Assembly: GCA_030151255.1 (NCBI GenBank)
Contig: JASLED010000002.1
Location: 1-64,000 of the forward strand
Direction of reading: 5' to 3'
Length of the DNA stretch: 64,000 bases
From: Flavobacterium sp.
GTDB lineage: Bacteria > Bacteroidota > Bacteroidia > Flavobacteriales > Flavobacteriaceae
How positions within the stretch are numbered: the first letter of the stretch is position 1; every line of letters starts with the position of its first letter. The position numbers and the translations under genes were made by a program. The notes under the pieces were generated by a model that was not told where the DNA came from, did no database searches, and worked only from the letters and a program-made list of their open reading frames with translations. Below are positions 26,298-35,952 of this stretch, piece after piece.

Positions 26298-27197
26298 ATG
26301 TCTCAAATAAAAATCCAAAATACTCAAAACCCTACAATCGTTAAGTTTATCTTACCTGATTTCATTACAAAAGGGGAAAATTTCGAGTTTAAAAACATTG
26401 ATGAAACTGCTCAATCTCCATTAGCTAAAGAGTTATTTTATCTTCCATTCGTAAAAACGGTTTACATTTCAAATAATTTTATTGCTATTGAAAAATTTTC
26501 AATCGTAGAATGGGATGAAGTGCAAGATACCGTTGCAGATCATATTAATACATTCTTAGCGAAAGGTAAGAAAATTCTAATCGAAAATACAACCGATAAG
26601 AAAAAACAACCAATAACTATTTATGCTGAGTCTACTCCTAATCCGGCTGTAATAAAATTTGTTGCAAATAAGCTTTTAACGAAAAAAGGTGTTGAGTATA
26701 AAAATATTGACGAAGCGCAGTCATCTCCATTAGCACAAGAGTTATTTAAGCTTCCTTTTGTAAAGGAAATTTTTATTGACGAAAACTATGTTTCAATCTC
26801 TAAATATGATTCTTTTGATTGGAATGAATTTATCCAATCTACAAGAAGCTTTATTAAAGAATTTTTAGAAAAAGGTAACTTGGCTGTTGAAGAATCTTTG
26901 GTGCTTGATACCAAAAAAATTGAAGAGCAAGCAGATGTTCATTTTGATTCTTTAGATGAAAAATCGCAAAAAATTATAAACATATTAGAAGAATATGTAA
27001 AACCAGCTGTGCAAGCTGATGGAGGAAATATTGCTTTTCAGCATTACAATCCAGACACAAACATTGTACAAGTTGTATTGCAAGGAGCTTGTAGCGGATG
27101 CCCTTCTTCTACATTTACATTAAAAAATGGCATAGAAAATATGCTTAAACAAATGTTGCATGATCCGGCAATTATGGTTGAAGCAAGCAATGCTTAA
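26298..27197 (+). CDS. NifU/Nfu-type iron-sulfur cluster carrier with duplicated N-domain
   Basis: A 299-residue cytoplasmic Fe-S carrier that accepts clusters and passes them to apo-proteins. Two Nfu N-terminal domains come in tandem, at about 5-95 and 110-195. The blocks FKNIDETAQSPLAKELF and YKNIDEAQSSPLAQELF, and FVKTVYISNNFIAI and FVKEIFIDENYVSI, show the duplication. The C-terminal NifU domain (about 220-299) carries the cluster-binding CxxC in GACSGCPSST. The two-N-domain layout is common in flavobacteria. The gene stands alone and ends in a bidirectional terminator facing the phosphate transporter gene. Confidence 0.92.
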   Translation: MSQIKIQNTQNPTIVKFILPDFITKGENFEFKNIDETAQSPLAKELFYLPFVKTVYISNNFIAIEKFSIVEWDEVQDTVADHINTFLAKGKKILIENTTDKKKQPITIYAESTPNPAVIKFVANKLLTKKGVEYKNIDEAQSSPLAQELFKLPFVKEIFIDENYVSISKYDSFDWNEFIQSTRSFIKEFLEKGNLAVEESLVLDTKKIEEQADVHFDSLDEKSQKIINILEEYVKPAVQADGGNIAFQHYNPDTNIVQVVLQGACSGCPSSTFTLKNGIENMLKQMLHDPAIMVEASNA

Positions 27198-27212
27198 ATT
27201 ATTACTTCAAAT

Positions 27213-27246
27213 AAAAAAACGCCTCATTAATATGAGGCGTTTTTTT
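27213..27246. terminator. Bidirectional terminator between nfu and the PiT gene
   Basis: AAAAAAACGCCTCAT and ATGAGGCGTTTTTTT flank a short loop, a 15-bp stem with A and T tracts. It serves convergent genes on both sides. Confidence 0.88.
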
Positions 27247-27249
27247 ATG

Positions 27250-29505
27250 TTACTTTCGATTTTGATCAATATTAAATTTTTTGAATAATTCCAACAAACC
27301 TAAAGTTGCTTTCATCAAATCATCCGTTTCGAATAAAATTGAGAAATAAAGCTTACTGTTTTTGGGACTTGTTTCTGTTGTTCTAATTCGAACTATTTGC
27401 TTTTGAATCAATCGATCTATTGTTTGAGTAATCTCCGATTTTGATTTTAATACCTCAGCAATTTGCTCAAATTTTCCTTCTGAGAAAATAACTTCCATTG
27501 TTGTAAATAAATCTTGTAACTTATTATCAATTAGTTTTAAATCTCTAATTTGATTAAATTTTAATTTTTTATGGTTATTATCTACGTGAGAGAAACTATT
27601 TTGAGCAATGTACATCATCGACTTGATAATATCTTGTAAATAACCTAATGTTAATACATAAAATTTACTTGCTCCAACGCTTGTTTCATCTAAATTTTTA
27701 ATGAAGAAATAAACATTGCTTCTTAAACTATCAACCTCTTTTTCTAATTGTTTTAAACGCTTACGACAAACTTTTAATTCGGCATGATCTTGCAGTGCAA
27801 CGCTATCTATTATTTTGGTATATAATTCATTTACTGTTATAACAACTTTAGCTATTTGCGCCGAACTTTCTGAAGCTACTTCCTGAATAGTTACAATGTC
27901 TATTTTATTATATTTATTTGCATTTAGCTGTTTTTCTTTTTTGTTGTATTTTCTATTGCTTCTATACAACAATATACCTACCATAATTAGCATTGCTACA
28001 AGTGCATATACTTCTCCTATATATAGTATGTAAGCGATAACGAAAGAAGAAATAAAAGCAACAATTGCAGTTACAAACCAACCGCCAATTACATTAAAAA
28101 CTCCAGCTACTCTATATACGGCCGAATCTCTGTCCCAAGCTCTATCTGCAAACGATGTTCCCATTGCAACCATAAAGGTTACGTATGTTGTAGAAAGTGG
28201 TAATTTCATTGAGGTACCAATAGAGATCAGAATACTCGCTACCATAAGATTTACTGATGCGCGCAACATATCAAAGGCTGGCTCTTCATCATTATTATCT
28301 TTGGCTATAAAGATGGGTTTTTCAAATCGTTTATCCATATGAATTTGCCAAGACTTAGGTAAAAAATAATCAATCACTCCACCTAAAATAACCATAGAAC
28401 GAACAATTACTTTTGATAATAAATTGGGCGCAAATTTTTCGTCAGCAGAATCTGAGCTTTGTCTTGCTAAACTTACTTCTGTTTCAATAACATTTCTTGC
28501 TTTTTTTGACGTCCATAAAGTATAAACCATAATTCCTCCTGCCAACAACAAGAAATAGAATGGTGCAACAACGTTATCTTCTGCCAATTGCCCCATCATA
28601 AAAGTATCTGCCGATTGTCCTGATTGTTGAAATAACTCAAAAGATTGAACTGCAGCGATAGGTACTCCTATAAAATTTACCAAATCGTTTCCGGCAAATG
28701 CCAAAGCCAATGCAAATGTTCCAATTACTATAATGACTCTTAAAATATTTAATTTAAAAACCGACATTAATAATTGAGAAATAATTGTCCAAAGCACAAA
28801 ACTTAATCCGAGAATTATTAATTGATGATCATCAATCCAAAGCGAATTTTCTTTGCTTAGAAAACTAGATCCTTTTAATCCTTTTACAAGAATGAAAAAT
28901 GAAATAGCAGAAATAGCAATTCCTCCAAATATTGCCCCAAAATATTTTAACTTTCGTTCAACTTGAAACGTAAAAATAAATCGAGAGATATACTGAATTA
29001 GTGTACCTAAAGTAAAAGATAAAGCTACAGAAAGCAATATACTAACTATTATTTCTGTTGCCTTTTTGGTATTGATATACGATGGCAAGGTAGTCCAACT
29101 GTCATCATTCATTACTATTTTCACAATTCCTAAACAAACTGCTGCACCAAGTAATTCAAAAACGATTGAAACAGTTGTAGATGTTGGTAAACCTAAAGAG
29201 TTAAAAACATCTAGTAACAACACATCGGTAATCATCACGGCCAAAAATATGACCATTACATCATTAAAAGAGAACATGCTGGGCATAAAAATTCCACTCC
29301 GTGCAATTTCCATCATTCCTCCAGAAAATAAAGCTCCTACTAAGATTCCTAAAGAAGCTACAATCATAATTGTTTTAAATGACAATGCTTTCGATCCAAT
29401 TCCCGAATTCAGGAAATTTACAGCATCATTACTTACTCCAACTGTCAAATCTATTATAGCCAATATCCCTAAGGCTACTAGCATAACAATAAAAATTTGC
29501 TCCAT
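27250..29505 (-). CDS. PiT-family inorganic phosphate transporter with C-terminal cytosolic domain
   Basis: A 751-residue inner-membrane phosphate permease of the PiT/PHO-4 family. The two inverted family signatures are visible: GVSNDAVNFLNSG near residues 23-35 with GLPTSTTVSIVFELLG, and AGNDLVNFIGVP near the middle with KLPLSTTYVTFMVAMG. About ten hydrophobic spans end near residue 510. The final 230 residues or so are soluble and helical, resembling PhoU-like regulatory domains (CRKRLKQLEKEVDSL region). This makes the protein longer than E. coli PitA (about 500 aa), though Bacteroidota homologues often carry it. No phosphate-sensing genes are adjacent. Confidence 0.9.
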   Translation of the reverse strand: MEQIFIVMLVALGILAIIDLTVGVSNDAVNFLNSGIGSKALSFKTIMIVASLGILVGALFSGGMMEIARSGIFMPSMFSFNDVMVIFLAVMITDVLLLDVFNSLGLPTSTTVSIVFELLGAAVCLGIVKIVMNDDSWTTLPSYINTKKATEIIVSILLSVALSFTLGTLIQYISRFIFTFQVERKLKYFGAIFGGIAISAISFFILVKGLKGSSFLSKENSLWIDDHQLIILGLSFVLWTIISQLLMSVFKLNILRVIIVIGTFALALAFAGNDLVNFIGVPIAAVQSFELFQQSGQSADTFMMGQLAEDNVVAPFYFLLLAGGIMVYTLWTSKKARNVIETEVSLARQSSDSADEKFAPNLLSKVIVRSMVILGGVIDYFLPKSWQIHMDKRFEKPIFIAKDNNDEEPAFDMLRASVNLMVASILISIGTSMKLPLSTTYVTFMVAMGTSFADRAWDRDSAVYRVAGVFNVIGGWFVTAIVAFISSFVIAYILYIGEVYALVAMLIMVGILLYRSNRKYNKKEKQLNANKYNKIDIVTIQEVASESSAQIAKVVITVNELYTKIIDSVALQDHAELKVCRKRLKQLEKEVDSLRSNVYFFIKNLDETSVGASKFYVLTLGYLQDIIKSMMYIAQNSFSHVDNNHKKLKFNQIRDLKLIDNKLQDLFTTMEVIFSEGKFEQIAEVLKSKSEITQTIDRLIQKQIVRIRTTETSPKNSKLYFSILFETDDLMKATLGLLELFKKFNIDQNRK

Positions 29506-29734
29506 TATTTTATTTTTTTAGCGTGTACAAATGTCATTATTATTCTACACAAGTAGGTTAACTTAATGTTATGCTTATTCGTAAAACAACTTATTTCAGG
29601 GTATTTAACTATTTTAAACATCGCTTTAAAAAAATTTTATGTCCTTATTTTTTACATCAAAACCGTATTCTTTTATGTAAAAAAGAAGTTTTTATCTATT
29701 TTCTTTCTTCCATTTCTTCTAAGATAAATTTTTA

Positions 29735-29742
29735 CCTTTGTT
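29735..29742 (+). promoter_or_regulatory. Candidate -7 box of the DUF255 gene promoter
   Basis: TACCTTTG matches TAnnTTTG and gives a leader of about 11 nt to the ATG at 29758. No -33 TTG is evident. Confidence 0.45.
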
Positions 29743-29757
29743 TGTCAATCTATCCGT

Positions 29758-31755
29758 ATGAACGAACTATATTTAACTTCGAATCCTTACTTAAAACAAC
29801 ACCAAACTAATCCTGTTTTTTGGAAACTTTGGTCGGAAAAAACCATTGAACAAGCACAACAAGAAAACAAATTAATTATTGTTAGTATTGGTTATTCTAC
29901 TTGTCATTGGTGTCATATAATGGAGCACGAAAGTTTTACAGACAAAGAAGTAGCACAGGTAATGAATACCAATTTTGTTGCTATAAAAATAGATAGAGAA
30001 GAACACCCAGATATTGATGCTCATTATATGAAAGCTGTTCAATTAATGACTAAACAAGGCGGCTGGCCATTAAACGTAGTTTGTTTACCTAATGGAAAAC
30101 CGATTTGGGGAGGTACTTATTTTCCAAAAAAAACTTGGATAGATTCTTTACAACAATTAAACGAACTTTACCAAAACAAACCTGAAGCAGCTATAGAATT
30201 TGCCGAAAAATTAGAACAAGGCGTTTATATTCTTGGTTTAGCGCCAGAGAAAAACGAAGAAAAAAGATTTAACAAAGAGCTATTAATTGAAAATTGGAAA
30301 AAAAGTTTTGATTATGAATATGGTGGATATCAACGTGCGCCTAAGTTTATGATGCCAACCAATTTGCTTTACCTGCAAAAACTTGGTGTTTTAGAAAATG
30401 ACAAAAATTTATTGCAATACATCGATATTACGTTGACTCGCATGGCTTGGGGAGGTATTTTTGATGTTATTGAAGGTGGTTTTTCTCGCTATTCGGTTGA
30501 TTTTAAATGGCATGTTCCTCACTTCGAAAAAATGCTTTATGACAATGCTCAATTACTTAGCGTTTATAGCGATGCTTACAAAAGAACAGCCAATCCGTTA
30601 TACAATGAGATAATTGAAAAAACGATTCGTTTTATCGACACAAATTGGATTACTCCAGAAGGAGCGTCTTATTCTGCCTTAGATGCCGACAGCCTTGATA
30701 AAAATGGACATCAAGAAGAAGGTGCATTTTACGTTTGGACAAAAAATGAATTACAAACTATTTTAGAGGATGATTTCACTCTTTTTTCTCATATTTTCAA
30801 CATCAATGATTTTGGGCATTGGGAAGAAGGAAATTATGTGTTGATTCAGAATAAACCATTGAGTGAATTAGCTGCTGAGTTAGATTTAGAAACCGCTGTT
30901 TTAGCAGAAAAGAAACATGATTGGGAAAATAAATTATTGATAGCACGCAAAAAGCGAATCAAACCTTTTTTAGATGATAAAATTATTACTGCTTGGAATG
31001 CCCAATTAATAACAGGTTTGTTAGATGCTTATAGCGCTACAAAAAACACTGATTATTTGACAAAAGCAAAAAATATTCAGCAATACATTCAGCAATATTT
31101 ATTTCATGAAGAAAGCGGATTATTACATTCATCTCACAACAACAAAGCTGTTATTTTAGGCTATTTAGACGATTATGCTTTTTATATTCAAGCATTAATC
31201 AACTTATATGAACACACGGCTCAAACTGAATATTTAGAAGAAGCTAAACAACTAACAGATGCTACTTTAGACTTATTTTTAGATACAAAAAGCTCATTCT
31301 TTTATTACAATCAAGCGATACAAGCTCAACGAATTACCAGAAGTTTTGAAACTGAAGACAATGTTATTCCATCATCAAATGCAGTGCTTTGTATGAGTTT
31401 ATTAAAATTAGCCATTTTGTTTGAAAACGTACATTATTCAACAATTGCCAATCAAATGATAGAAACAATTAAAACACAAATTGATTATCCATCTGCTTAT
31501 TCACATTGGTTGTTTTGTATGCTGTATAGCGAATCTCCAGCAGAATTGAGCATTGTTGGAAAAAATGCTTTAAAAGCAACCTTAGAAATTAAAGAAAATA
31601 TTATTTGTAAAACGTTTGTTTTTCCTGTTTCTGCTGCAAGCACAATTCCTTATTTAAGCAACTATTTGCTACAAGAAAATACTGAATATTATCTTTGCGA
31701 AAACAAACATTGCTTTACGCCAACAGCAGAATTAAGTACTTTTTTTAAATTATAA
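29758..31755 (+). CDS. DUF255 thioredoxin-domain protein (YyaL/SPATA20-like)
   Basis: A 665-residue cytoplasmic protein of the YyaL/SPATA20 group. The N-terminal thioredoxin-like domain (DUF255) starts with NPYLKQHQTNPVFW and carries a CxxC in YSTCHWCHIM (Cys49, Cys52). QGGWPLNVVCLPNGKPIWGGTYFP follows. The rest (about 190-665) is an alpha/alpha-barrel like N-acylglucosamine 2-epimerases, with repeated aromatic helices such as GGYQRAPKFMMP and WHVPHFEKMLYDNA. The biochemical function of the family is unknown. The MscS gene starts 1 nt downstream and is cotranscribed. Confidence 0.9.
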   Translation: MNELYLTSNPYLKQHQTNPVFWKLWSEKTIEQAQQENKLIIVSIGYSTCHWCHIMEHESFTDKEVAQVMNTNFVAIKIDREEHPDIDAHYMKAVQLMTKQGGWPLNVVCLPNGKPIWGGTYFPKKTWIDSLQQLNELYQNKPEAAIEFAEKLEQGVYILGLAPEKNEEKRFNKELLIENWKKSFDYEYGGYQRAPKFMMPTNLLYLQKLGVLENDKNLLQYIDITLTRMAWGGIFDVIEGGFSRYSVDFKWHVPHFEKMLYDNAQLLSVYSDAYKRTANPLYNEIIEKTIRFIDTNWITPEGASYSALDADSLDKNGHQEEGAFYVWTKNELQTILEDDFTLFSHIFNINDFGHWEEGNYVLIQNKPLSELAAELDLETAVLAEKKHDWENKLLIARKKRIKPFLDDKIITAWNAQLITGLLDAYSATKNTDYLTKAKNIQQYIQQYLFHEESGLLHSSHNNKAVILGYLDDYAFYIQALINLYEHTAQTEYLEEAKQLTDATLDLFLDTKSSFFYYNQAIQAQRITRSFETEDNVIPSSNAVLCMSLLKLAILFENVHYSTIANQMIETIKTQIDYPSAYSHWLFCMLYSESPAELSIVGKNALKATLEIKENIICKTFVFPVSAASTIPYLSNYLLQENTEYYLCENKHCFTPTAELSTFFKL

Positions 31756-31756
31756 A

Positions 31757-32524
31757 ATGGAAAATTTAGATCAATTATTATCAAAATACATAGAAGATAG
31801 CGTATCATTTGTACCACAAATTGTTACAGCATTAATTATACTTGCACTTGGTTTATGGATAATCAAAATAATTCATTCAATAACACGAAAAATATTAACA
31901 AAACGCAAAGTTGATCCTACATTTTCGAGTTTTATTTTAGACGTTTTACTATGGGCCTTTCGCATTCTTTTGTTTGTAATTATTGCATCAAAATTGGGGA
32001 TTCAAACAAGTTCGTTTGTTGCTATTATTGGCGCTATGAGTTTAGCTATTGGACTTTCTTTGCAAGGTTCATTAAGTAATTTTGCTGGAGGAGTTTTAAT
32101 TATTTTGTTTAAACCTTTTAAAATTGGTGATATTATTGAGGCACAAGGCGAAACAGGAAAAGTAATGGCTATACATATATTTTCTACTCAAATTGTTAAT
32201 TATCAAAATAATATAATTTATTTACCCAACGGAATTTTATCAAACGGAAAGATTAAAAATATTTCTCAAAACAACCTAAGACGACTAGAAGTTTTGGTTC
32301 AAACAAACTTATCAAAAGATACTGATATGTTTATAGAAACGCTTTCTGATGCATTAATTTCAAACGATAAAATAATTGCTTTGCCAAAACCCCGCGTATT
32401 GGTAAAAGAACTTTTAGACACAAAAATAACATACATTGTTCAGGCTTGGGTAAACAATGATCATTTTACAGAAGTAAACTCCTTTATTCTGCTACAAGCA
32501 AAAAAAATAAGTGATTCGTTATAA
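31757..32524 (+). CDS. Small-conductance mechanosensitive ion channel (MscS family)
   Basis: A 255-residue inner-membrane channel that opens under membrane tension and relieves osmotic shock. Three membrane spans lie at about 16-38, 60-80 and 88-118. The pore helix carries the family pattern LSLQGSLSNFAGGVLI with the Gly/Ala-rich face, and FKPFKIGDIIEAQGETGKV begins the cytoplasmic cage domain. The protein is slightly shorter than E. coli MscS (286 aa), mainly at the N-terminus. Its last codons form one arm of a terminator shared with the convergent tsaB gene. Confidence 0.92.
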   Translation: MENLDQLLSKYIEDSVSFVPQIVTALIILALGLWIIKIIHSITRKILTKRKVDPTFSSFILDVLLWAFRILLFVIIASKLGIQTSSFVAIIGAMSLAIGLSLQGSLSNFAGGVLIILFKPFKIGDIIEAQGETGKVMAIHIFSTQIVNYQNNIIYLPNGILSNGKIKNISQNNLRRLEVLVQTNLSKDTDMFIETLSDALISNDKIIALPKPRVLVKELLDTKITYIVQAWVNNDHFTEVNSFILLQAKKISDSL

Positions 32525-32538
32525 TCACTTATTTTTTT
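32501..32538. terminator. Bidirectional terminator built from the coding ends of mscS and tsaB
   Basis: AAAAAAATAAGTGATT (32501-32516) and its exact complement (32523-32538) flank the loop CGTTAT. The left arm encodes the C-terminal residues KKISDS of the MscS protein. The right arm includes the tsaB stop codon and last Lys codons. The gap between the two stop codons is only 4 nt. Confidence 0.85.
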
Positions 32539-33200
32539 GTTGGTAACACAAAATCTTTTAAATAATAAGGCTCAAAATAAGCTACATCAACAAAGTTATT
32601 ATTCTGAAAATAATTAAAGCTTATTTCTGCCATTTCTCTTGCCGATGGATAAACAATAGATGGATTAAATATAAAATTATCGGCTTGTAATACCTCTGCA
32701 CATTTCATTGCGCCATCTCCTATAAAATAAACCTTCTCTAAACCTTTTAAATCAGCGAAAGAAGCATTGTCAATTACTTTAGCCTCTATCCCTTGCTTTA
32801 ATTTATAATCGTGCGTAAAAACAGCGCAAAACACTTCCATTCTTCTTGCATCGATCATTGGAATGATTAATCCGTTTTCTATCTTTACTTGACGCGCTAA
32901 TATTTCTAAAGTATCAATTGCAATCATTGGAATTGATAAGCCATAACACAATCCTTTTACGGATGAAACGCCAATTCGAAGTCCTGTATACGAACCTGGT
33001 CCTTGGCTAACAGCAACGGCAGACAAATCTTTCATTTGAAGTTTGTTTGACTTCAAAATATTTTCGATAAACAAATGAAGTTTTTCTGCGTGCGAAAAAT
33101 TTTCTTCTGCTATTTCTACTACTTCTGCTACAACTCCATTAATGGATAAAGAGACTGAACAATTTTTTGTTGCAGTCTCTATATTTAAAATCACTATCAT
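32529..33200 (-). CDS. tsaB: tRNA threonylcarbamoyladenosine biosynthesis protein TsaB
   Basis: TsaB, the partner of TsaD and TsaE in making the universal t6A37 modification of ANN-decoding tRNAs. It has the actin-like ASKHA fold. At 223 residues the length is typical. The N-terminal phosphate-loop-like ILNIETATKNCSVSL and the block VSQGPGSYTGLRIGVSSVKG are diagnostic. The zinc site and active site reside in TsaD, not here, and none is seen. The start overlaps the stop of the RND adaptor gene by 4 nt, so tsaB is cotranscribed with the tolC-adaptor pair although functionally unrelated. Confidence 0.95.
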   Translation of the reverse strand: MIVILNIETATKNCSVSLSINGVVAEVVEIAEENFSHAEKLHLFIENILKSNKLQMKDLSAVAVSQGPGSYTGLRIGVSSVKGLCYGLSIPMIAIDTLEILARQVKIENGLIIPMIDARRMEVFCAVFTHDYKLKQGIEAKVIDNASFADLKGLEKVYFIGDGAMKCAEVLQADNFIFNPSIVYPSAREMAEISFNYFQNNNFVDVAYFEPYYLKDFVLPTKK

Positions 33201-34447
33201 TTTTTAACTTCTTCTTTTTGTATTTTATCATTATTCTTCAGGGTTTTACTCACCGTAGAATAAGGTCCTGTAATAACCACATCTCCTTTCTTTAAACCTT
33301 CTAAAATTTGAATGTTTTTATCATCTTGTATTCCTGTTTTTACAAATCGTAGTTTTGCTACTCCATTGTTATCTACAAAAACTGCTTCGCGCATTACTTC
33401 TTTATCGTAAACAATATCATTTGCTATTTTATCTACAATTGTATCTGCAGCTGTTTTCATAACCACTGCACTAATTGGCACTGCTAAAACATTGTTTTTT
33501 ACATTTGTAATAATATCTACCGCAGCAGTCATACCTGGACGAAACGGAGAATAATCTTCTGGTTGTCCTTTCAATAACTCTTGATATGATTCTTTTAAAA
33601 TTTTAATTTTTACTTTAAAAGTTGTTACCTGATCGGCAGAAAGATTTGCGTTTGATGCCGAATTGGAAATACTTGTAACAACACCTCTAAATTCTTTCTT
33701 TAAATAAGCATCAACATTAATTTTTGTTTCATCTCCAATTTTTACTTTTACAATATCATTTTCGTTGATATTTACTTCAACTTCCATGCTATTCAAGTTT
33801 GCTACACGCAAAAGTTCTGTACCAGCCATTTGTTGCGTTCCTAAAACACGCTCGCCTAATTCAACATCGATACGCGAAATCGTCCCTCTACTTGGCGCGT
33901 AAATTGTTGTACGCAAAAGATTTACTCTTGCTTCTTCTACAGCGGCTTTAGCACTTACTACATTGTAATATGCAGAATTGTGATTTGCTTTTGCTACTTC
34001 GTATGCACGTATTACTTGATCCCACTCCGAACCCGATATTACACCTTTATCAAAAAGTGTTTTATTTCTATTGTAAGAAGCCTTAGATTCTTTTAATTGA
34101 GCTTCTGCCTGTTCTAAACCAGCTTTGCTTGTAGCAACCATTGCAACCATTCGGTCTAAATTAGTTTCATAAAGATTTGGATTGATTACAACCAACAAAT
34201 CGCCTTTTTCAACAACCTGACCTTCTTTTACTGGCAAATTTATAATTTCTCCTGATACTTCTGGCGTAATTTTGATTTCAATTTCTGGTTGAATTTTTCC
34301 AGTTCCAGAAACTGTTTCTATTAAATCGGCATCTTCTATAGTTGCTAATTCAACAAAAGTAGATTGCTCTTTCTTACCTACTGTATTAAACAAAATTACT
34401 GCAGCAATGACAACAAGAATAATTAGGTATATATATTTTTTTTTCAT
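33197..34447 (-). CDS. Efflux periplasmic adaptor protein (HlyD/MacA-like membrane fusion protein)
   Basis: A 416-residue membrane fusion protein that bridges an inner-membrane pump and an outer-membrane TolC channel. An N-terminal membrane anchor spans about 4-22. The biotin/lipoyl-like half-motif PEVSGEIINLPVKEGQVVEKG is near 64-84. A coiled-coil hairpin covers about 95-175, and the second lipoyl half and beta-barrel (YAPSRGTISRIDVELGERV) follow. The upstream tolC gene ends 6 nt before it. No ABC or RND pump gene is next to the pair in this window, so the transporter must be elsewhere. The 4-nt overlap with tsaB suggests translational coupling. Confidence 0.9.
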   Translation of the reverse strand: MKKKYIYLIILVVIAAVILFNTVGKKEQSTFVELATIEDADLIETVSGTGKIQPEIEIKITPEVSGEIINLPVKEGQVVEKGDLLVVINPNLYETNLDRMVAMVATSKAGLEQAEAQLKESKASYNRNKTLFDKGVISGSEWDQVIRAYEVAKANHNSAYYNVVSAKAAVEEARVNLLRTTIYAPSRGTISRIDVELGERVLGTQQMAGTELLRVANLNSMEVEVNINENDIVKVKIGDETKINVDAYLKKEFRGVVTSISNSASNANLSADQVTTFKVKIKILKESYQELLKGQPEDYSPFRPGMTAAVDIITNVKNNVLAVPISAVVMKTAADTIVDKIANDIVYDKEVMREAVFVDNNGVAKLRFVKTGIQDDKNIQILEGLKKGDVVITGPYSTVSKTLKNNDKIQKEEVKK

Positions 34448-34453
34448 GACAAA

Positions 34454-35884
34454 TTAATTGGTTTTAAAAAGTGGAACACCGAAATAATATTCTAATATTT
34501 TATTTTTAAAAATAAAATCGTATTTGGCTCTTAATAAATTAGATTGTGAGTTAACATATAAATTTTGACTCTGATTTAGTTCGAAAATATTAATCAAACC
34601 TACTGCATATCTTTCTCTTGCATATTCAAGCGATTTTTCTCTCGCTTCCAATGTTGATATACTAGCTTCATAAGTTTTAAAAGCGCTATTTACATCTGCA
34701 TATGCTTTAAATACAATTTGCTCTAATTTAAGCACTTCTGCTTCTTTTTCGTATTCTTTTTGTTGCAGTGCCAATTCATTTAATCTAACACTCTTACGTG
34801 CCTTCAATCCGTTAAAAACAGGCACAGTTAAACTAAGTCCGATAGCTGATTTAAAATTAGTATCAAACTGTTTAAAAAAAGCATCCGGACGTCCGTAAAT
34901 ATTGGTTATTCCGGGTGCTACAACTGCTTGACCAGTTTGCTCTACCACTCCCACTTGATTTAAAGTTGAATTTGCATAAGAACCAACAACAATATCATTA
35001 TAATTAATACCTGTACCTAAGCTATAAAAACCTGAAAGTTTTGGATAAAACGCACTTTTACTAATTTTTACATCACGTTTTGCTATTTCAACATTTAATT
35101 CTGCCTTTTTAATGTTTGTTAAATATTCGAATGCACGTTGAGAAATTTCTTCGGGAGAATAAATCATTAATTCTGATTCTTTTACTTCATAATTTGCATC
35201 AACAATATCAAACTCCTGGTATTCTCTAATTTGAAGTATCTGAGCTAAATTAATCTTTGAAATCAACAAATCATTTTCCGAAATAATTAAACTCTGATTA
35301 GAAGATGCTACCGTAGCTTTAACAGTAAGCAAATCGCCAGCTGGCACGGCACCCGCTGTAACTAAAGTTGATACTCTTTCTTTTTCAGACTCGTCATAAG
35401 CTAATTGCGCTTTATTTGTTTTAACCAATTCTCTGTTAAAAAGAATTTGCAAATACGAATTAATTACAGAAAGAGAAATATCTTCCTTCAACTTCTGAAC
35501 AGAATAAATTGCTCCCATATTTTCCAAACGAGCTTTAGCTAATGTATTCTGTTTTTGCAAACCACCAATTATGTCTATACCTACATTTACACCTAACGAT
35601 GTATCTTGTAGCGGTTTTTGATTGGCAGCGCCAAAACTAGAAGAAGAATCAACCCAAGTCCAATTATGCCCAGCACTTGCATTAACGGTTGGCAAGAAAT
35701 TATACTTTGCTAATTCTACATTTACTTGACTATTTAGCTCGTTTATTTCGATTTGTTTTACCTGAATATTATTCTCAATGGCATGTGAAATACATTCGTC
35801 TAAAGTCCATTTTTTTTCCTGACCATAACTATAAAACACACCAAAAAAGAAGAATAAAGAATAAAACTTAGCTTTATTTATCAT
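34454..35884 (-). CDS. TolC-family outer-membrane efflux protein
   Basis: A 476-residue outer-membrane channel of the TolC/OEP family, which exports substrates out of the cell with an adaptor and a pump. The signal peptide MINKAKFYSLFFFFGVFYSYGQ is followed by KKWTLDECISHAIENN, the usual OEP start. Two OEP repeats with long helices cover the rest. I chose ATG 35884; a 13-residue longer start at 35923 precedes the signal peptide and is less likely. It pairs with the adaptor gene 6 nt downstream. Confidence 0.9.
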   Translation of the reverse strand: MINKAKFYSLFFFFGVFYSYGQEKKWTLDECISHAIENNIQVKQIEINELNSQVNVELAKYNFLPTVNASAGHNWTWVDSSSSFGAANQKPLQDTSLGVNVGIDIIGGLQKQNTLAKARLENMGAIYSVQKLKEDISLSVINSYLQILFNRELVKTNKAQLAYDESEKERVSTLVTAGAVPAGDLLTVKATVASSNQSLIISENDLLISKINLAQILQIREYQEFDIVDANYEVKESELMIYSPEEISQRAFEYLTNIKKAELNVEIAKRDVKISKSAFYPKLSGFYSLGTGINYNDIVVGSYANSTLNQVGVVEQTGQAVVAPGITNIYGRPDAFFKQFDTNFKSAIGLSLTVPVFNGLKARKSVRLNELALQQKEYEKEAEVLKLEQIVFKAYADVNSAFKTYEASISTLEAREKSLEYARERYAVGLINIFELNQSQNLYVNSQSNLLRAKYDFIFKNKILEYYFGVPLFKTN

Positions 35885-35952
35885 CACAAATAAATTTTGA
35901 TATATAACAATAAGACGAGGCATTTTACTATTTGTTACAAGATAATTAGAAA

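Noticed and set aside
29571..29810. Plus-strand frame of 79 codons ahead of the DUF255 gene
   Set aside because: It overlaps the DUF255 start and its promoter box, is Phe/Lys/Tyr-rich as expected for AT-rich intergenic DNA, and has no recognisable features.
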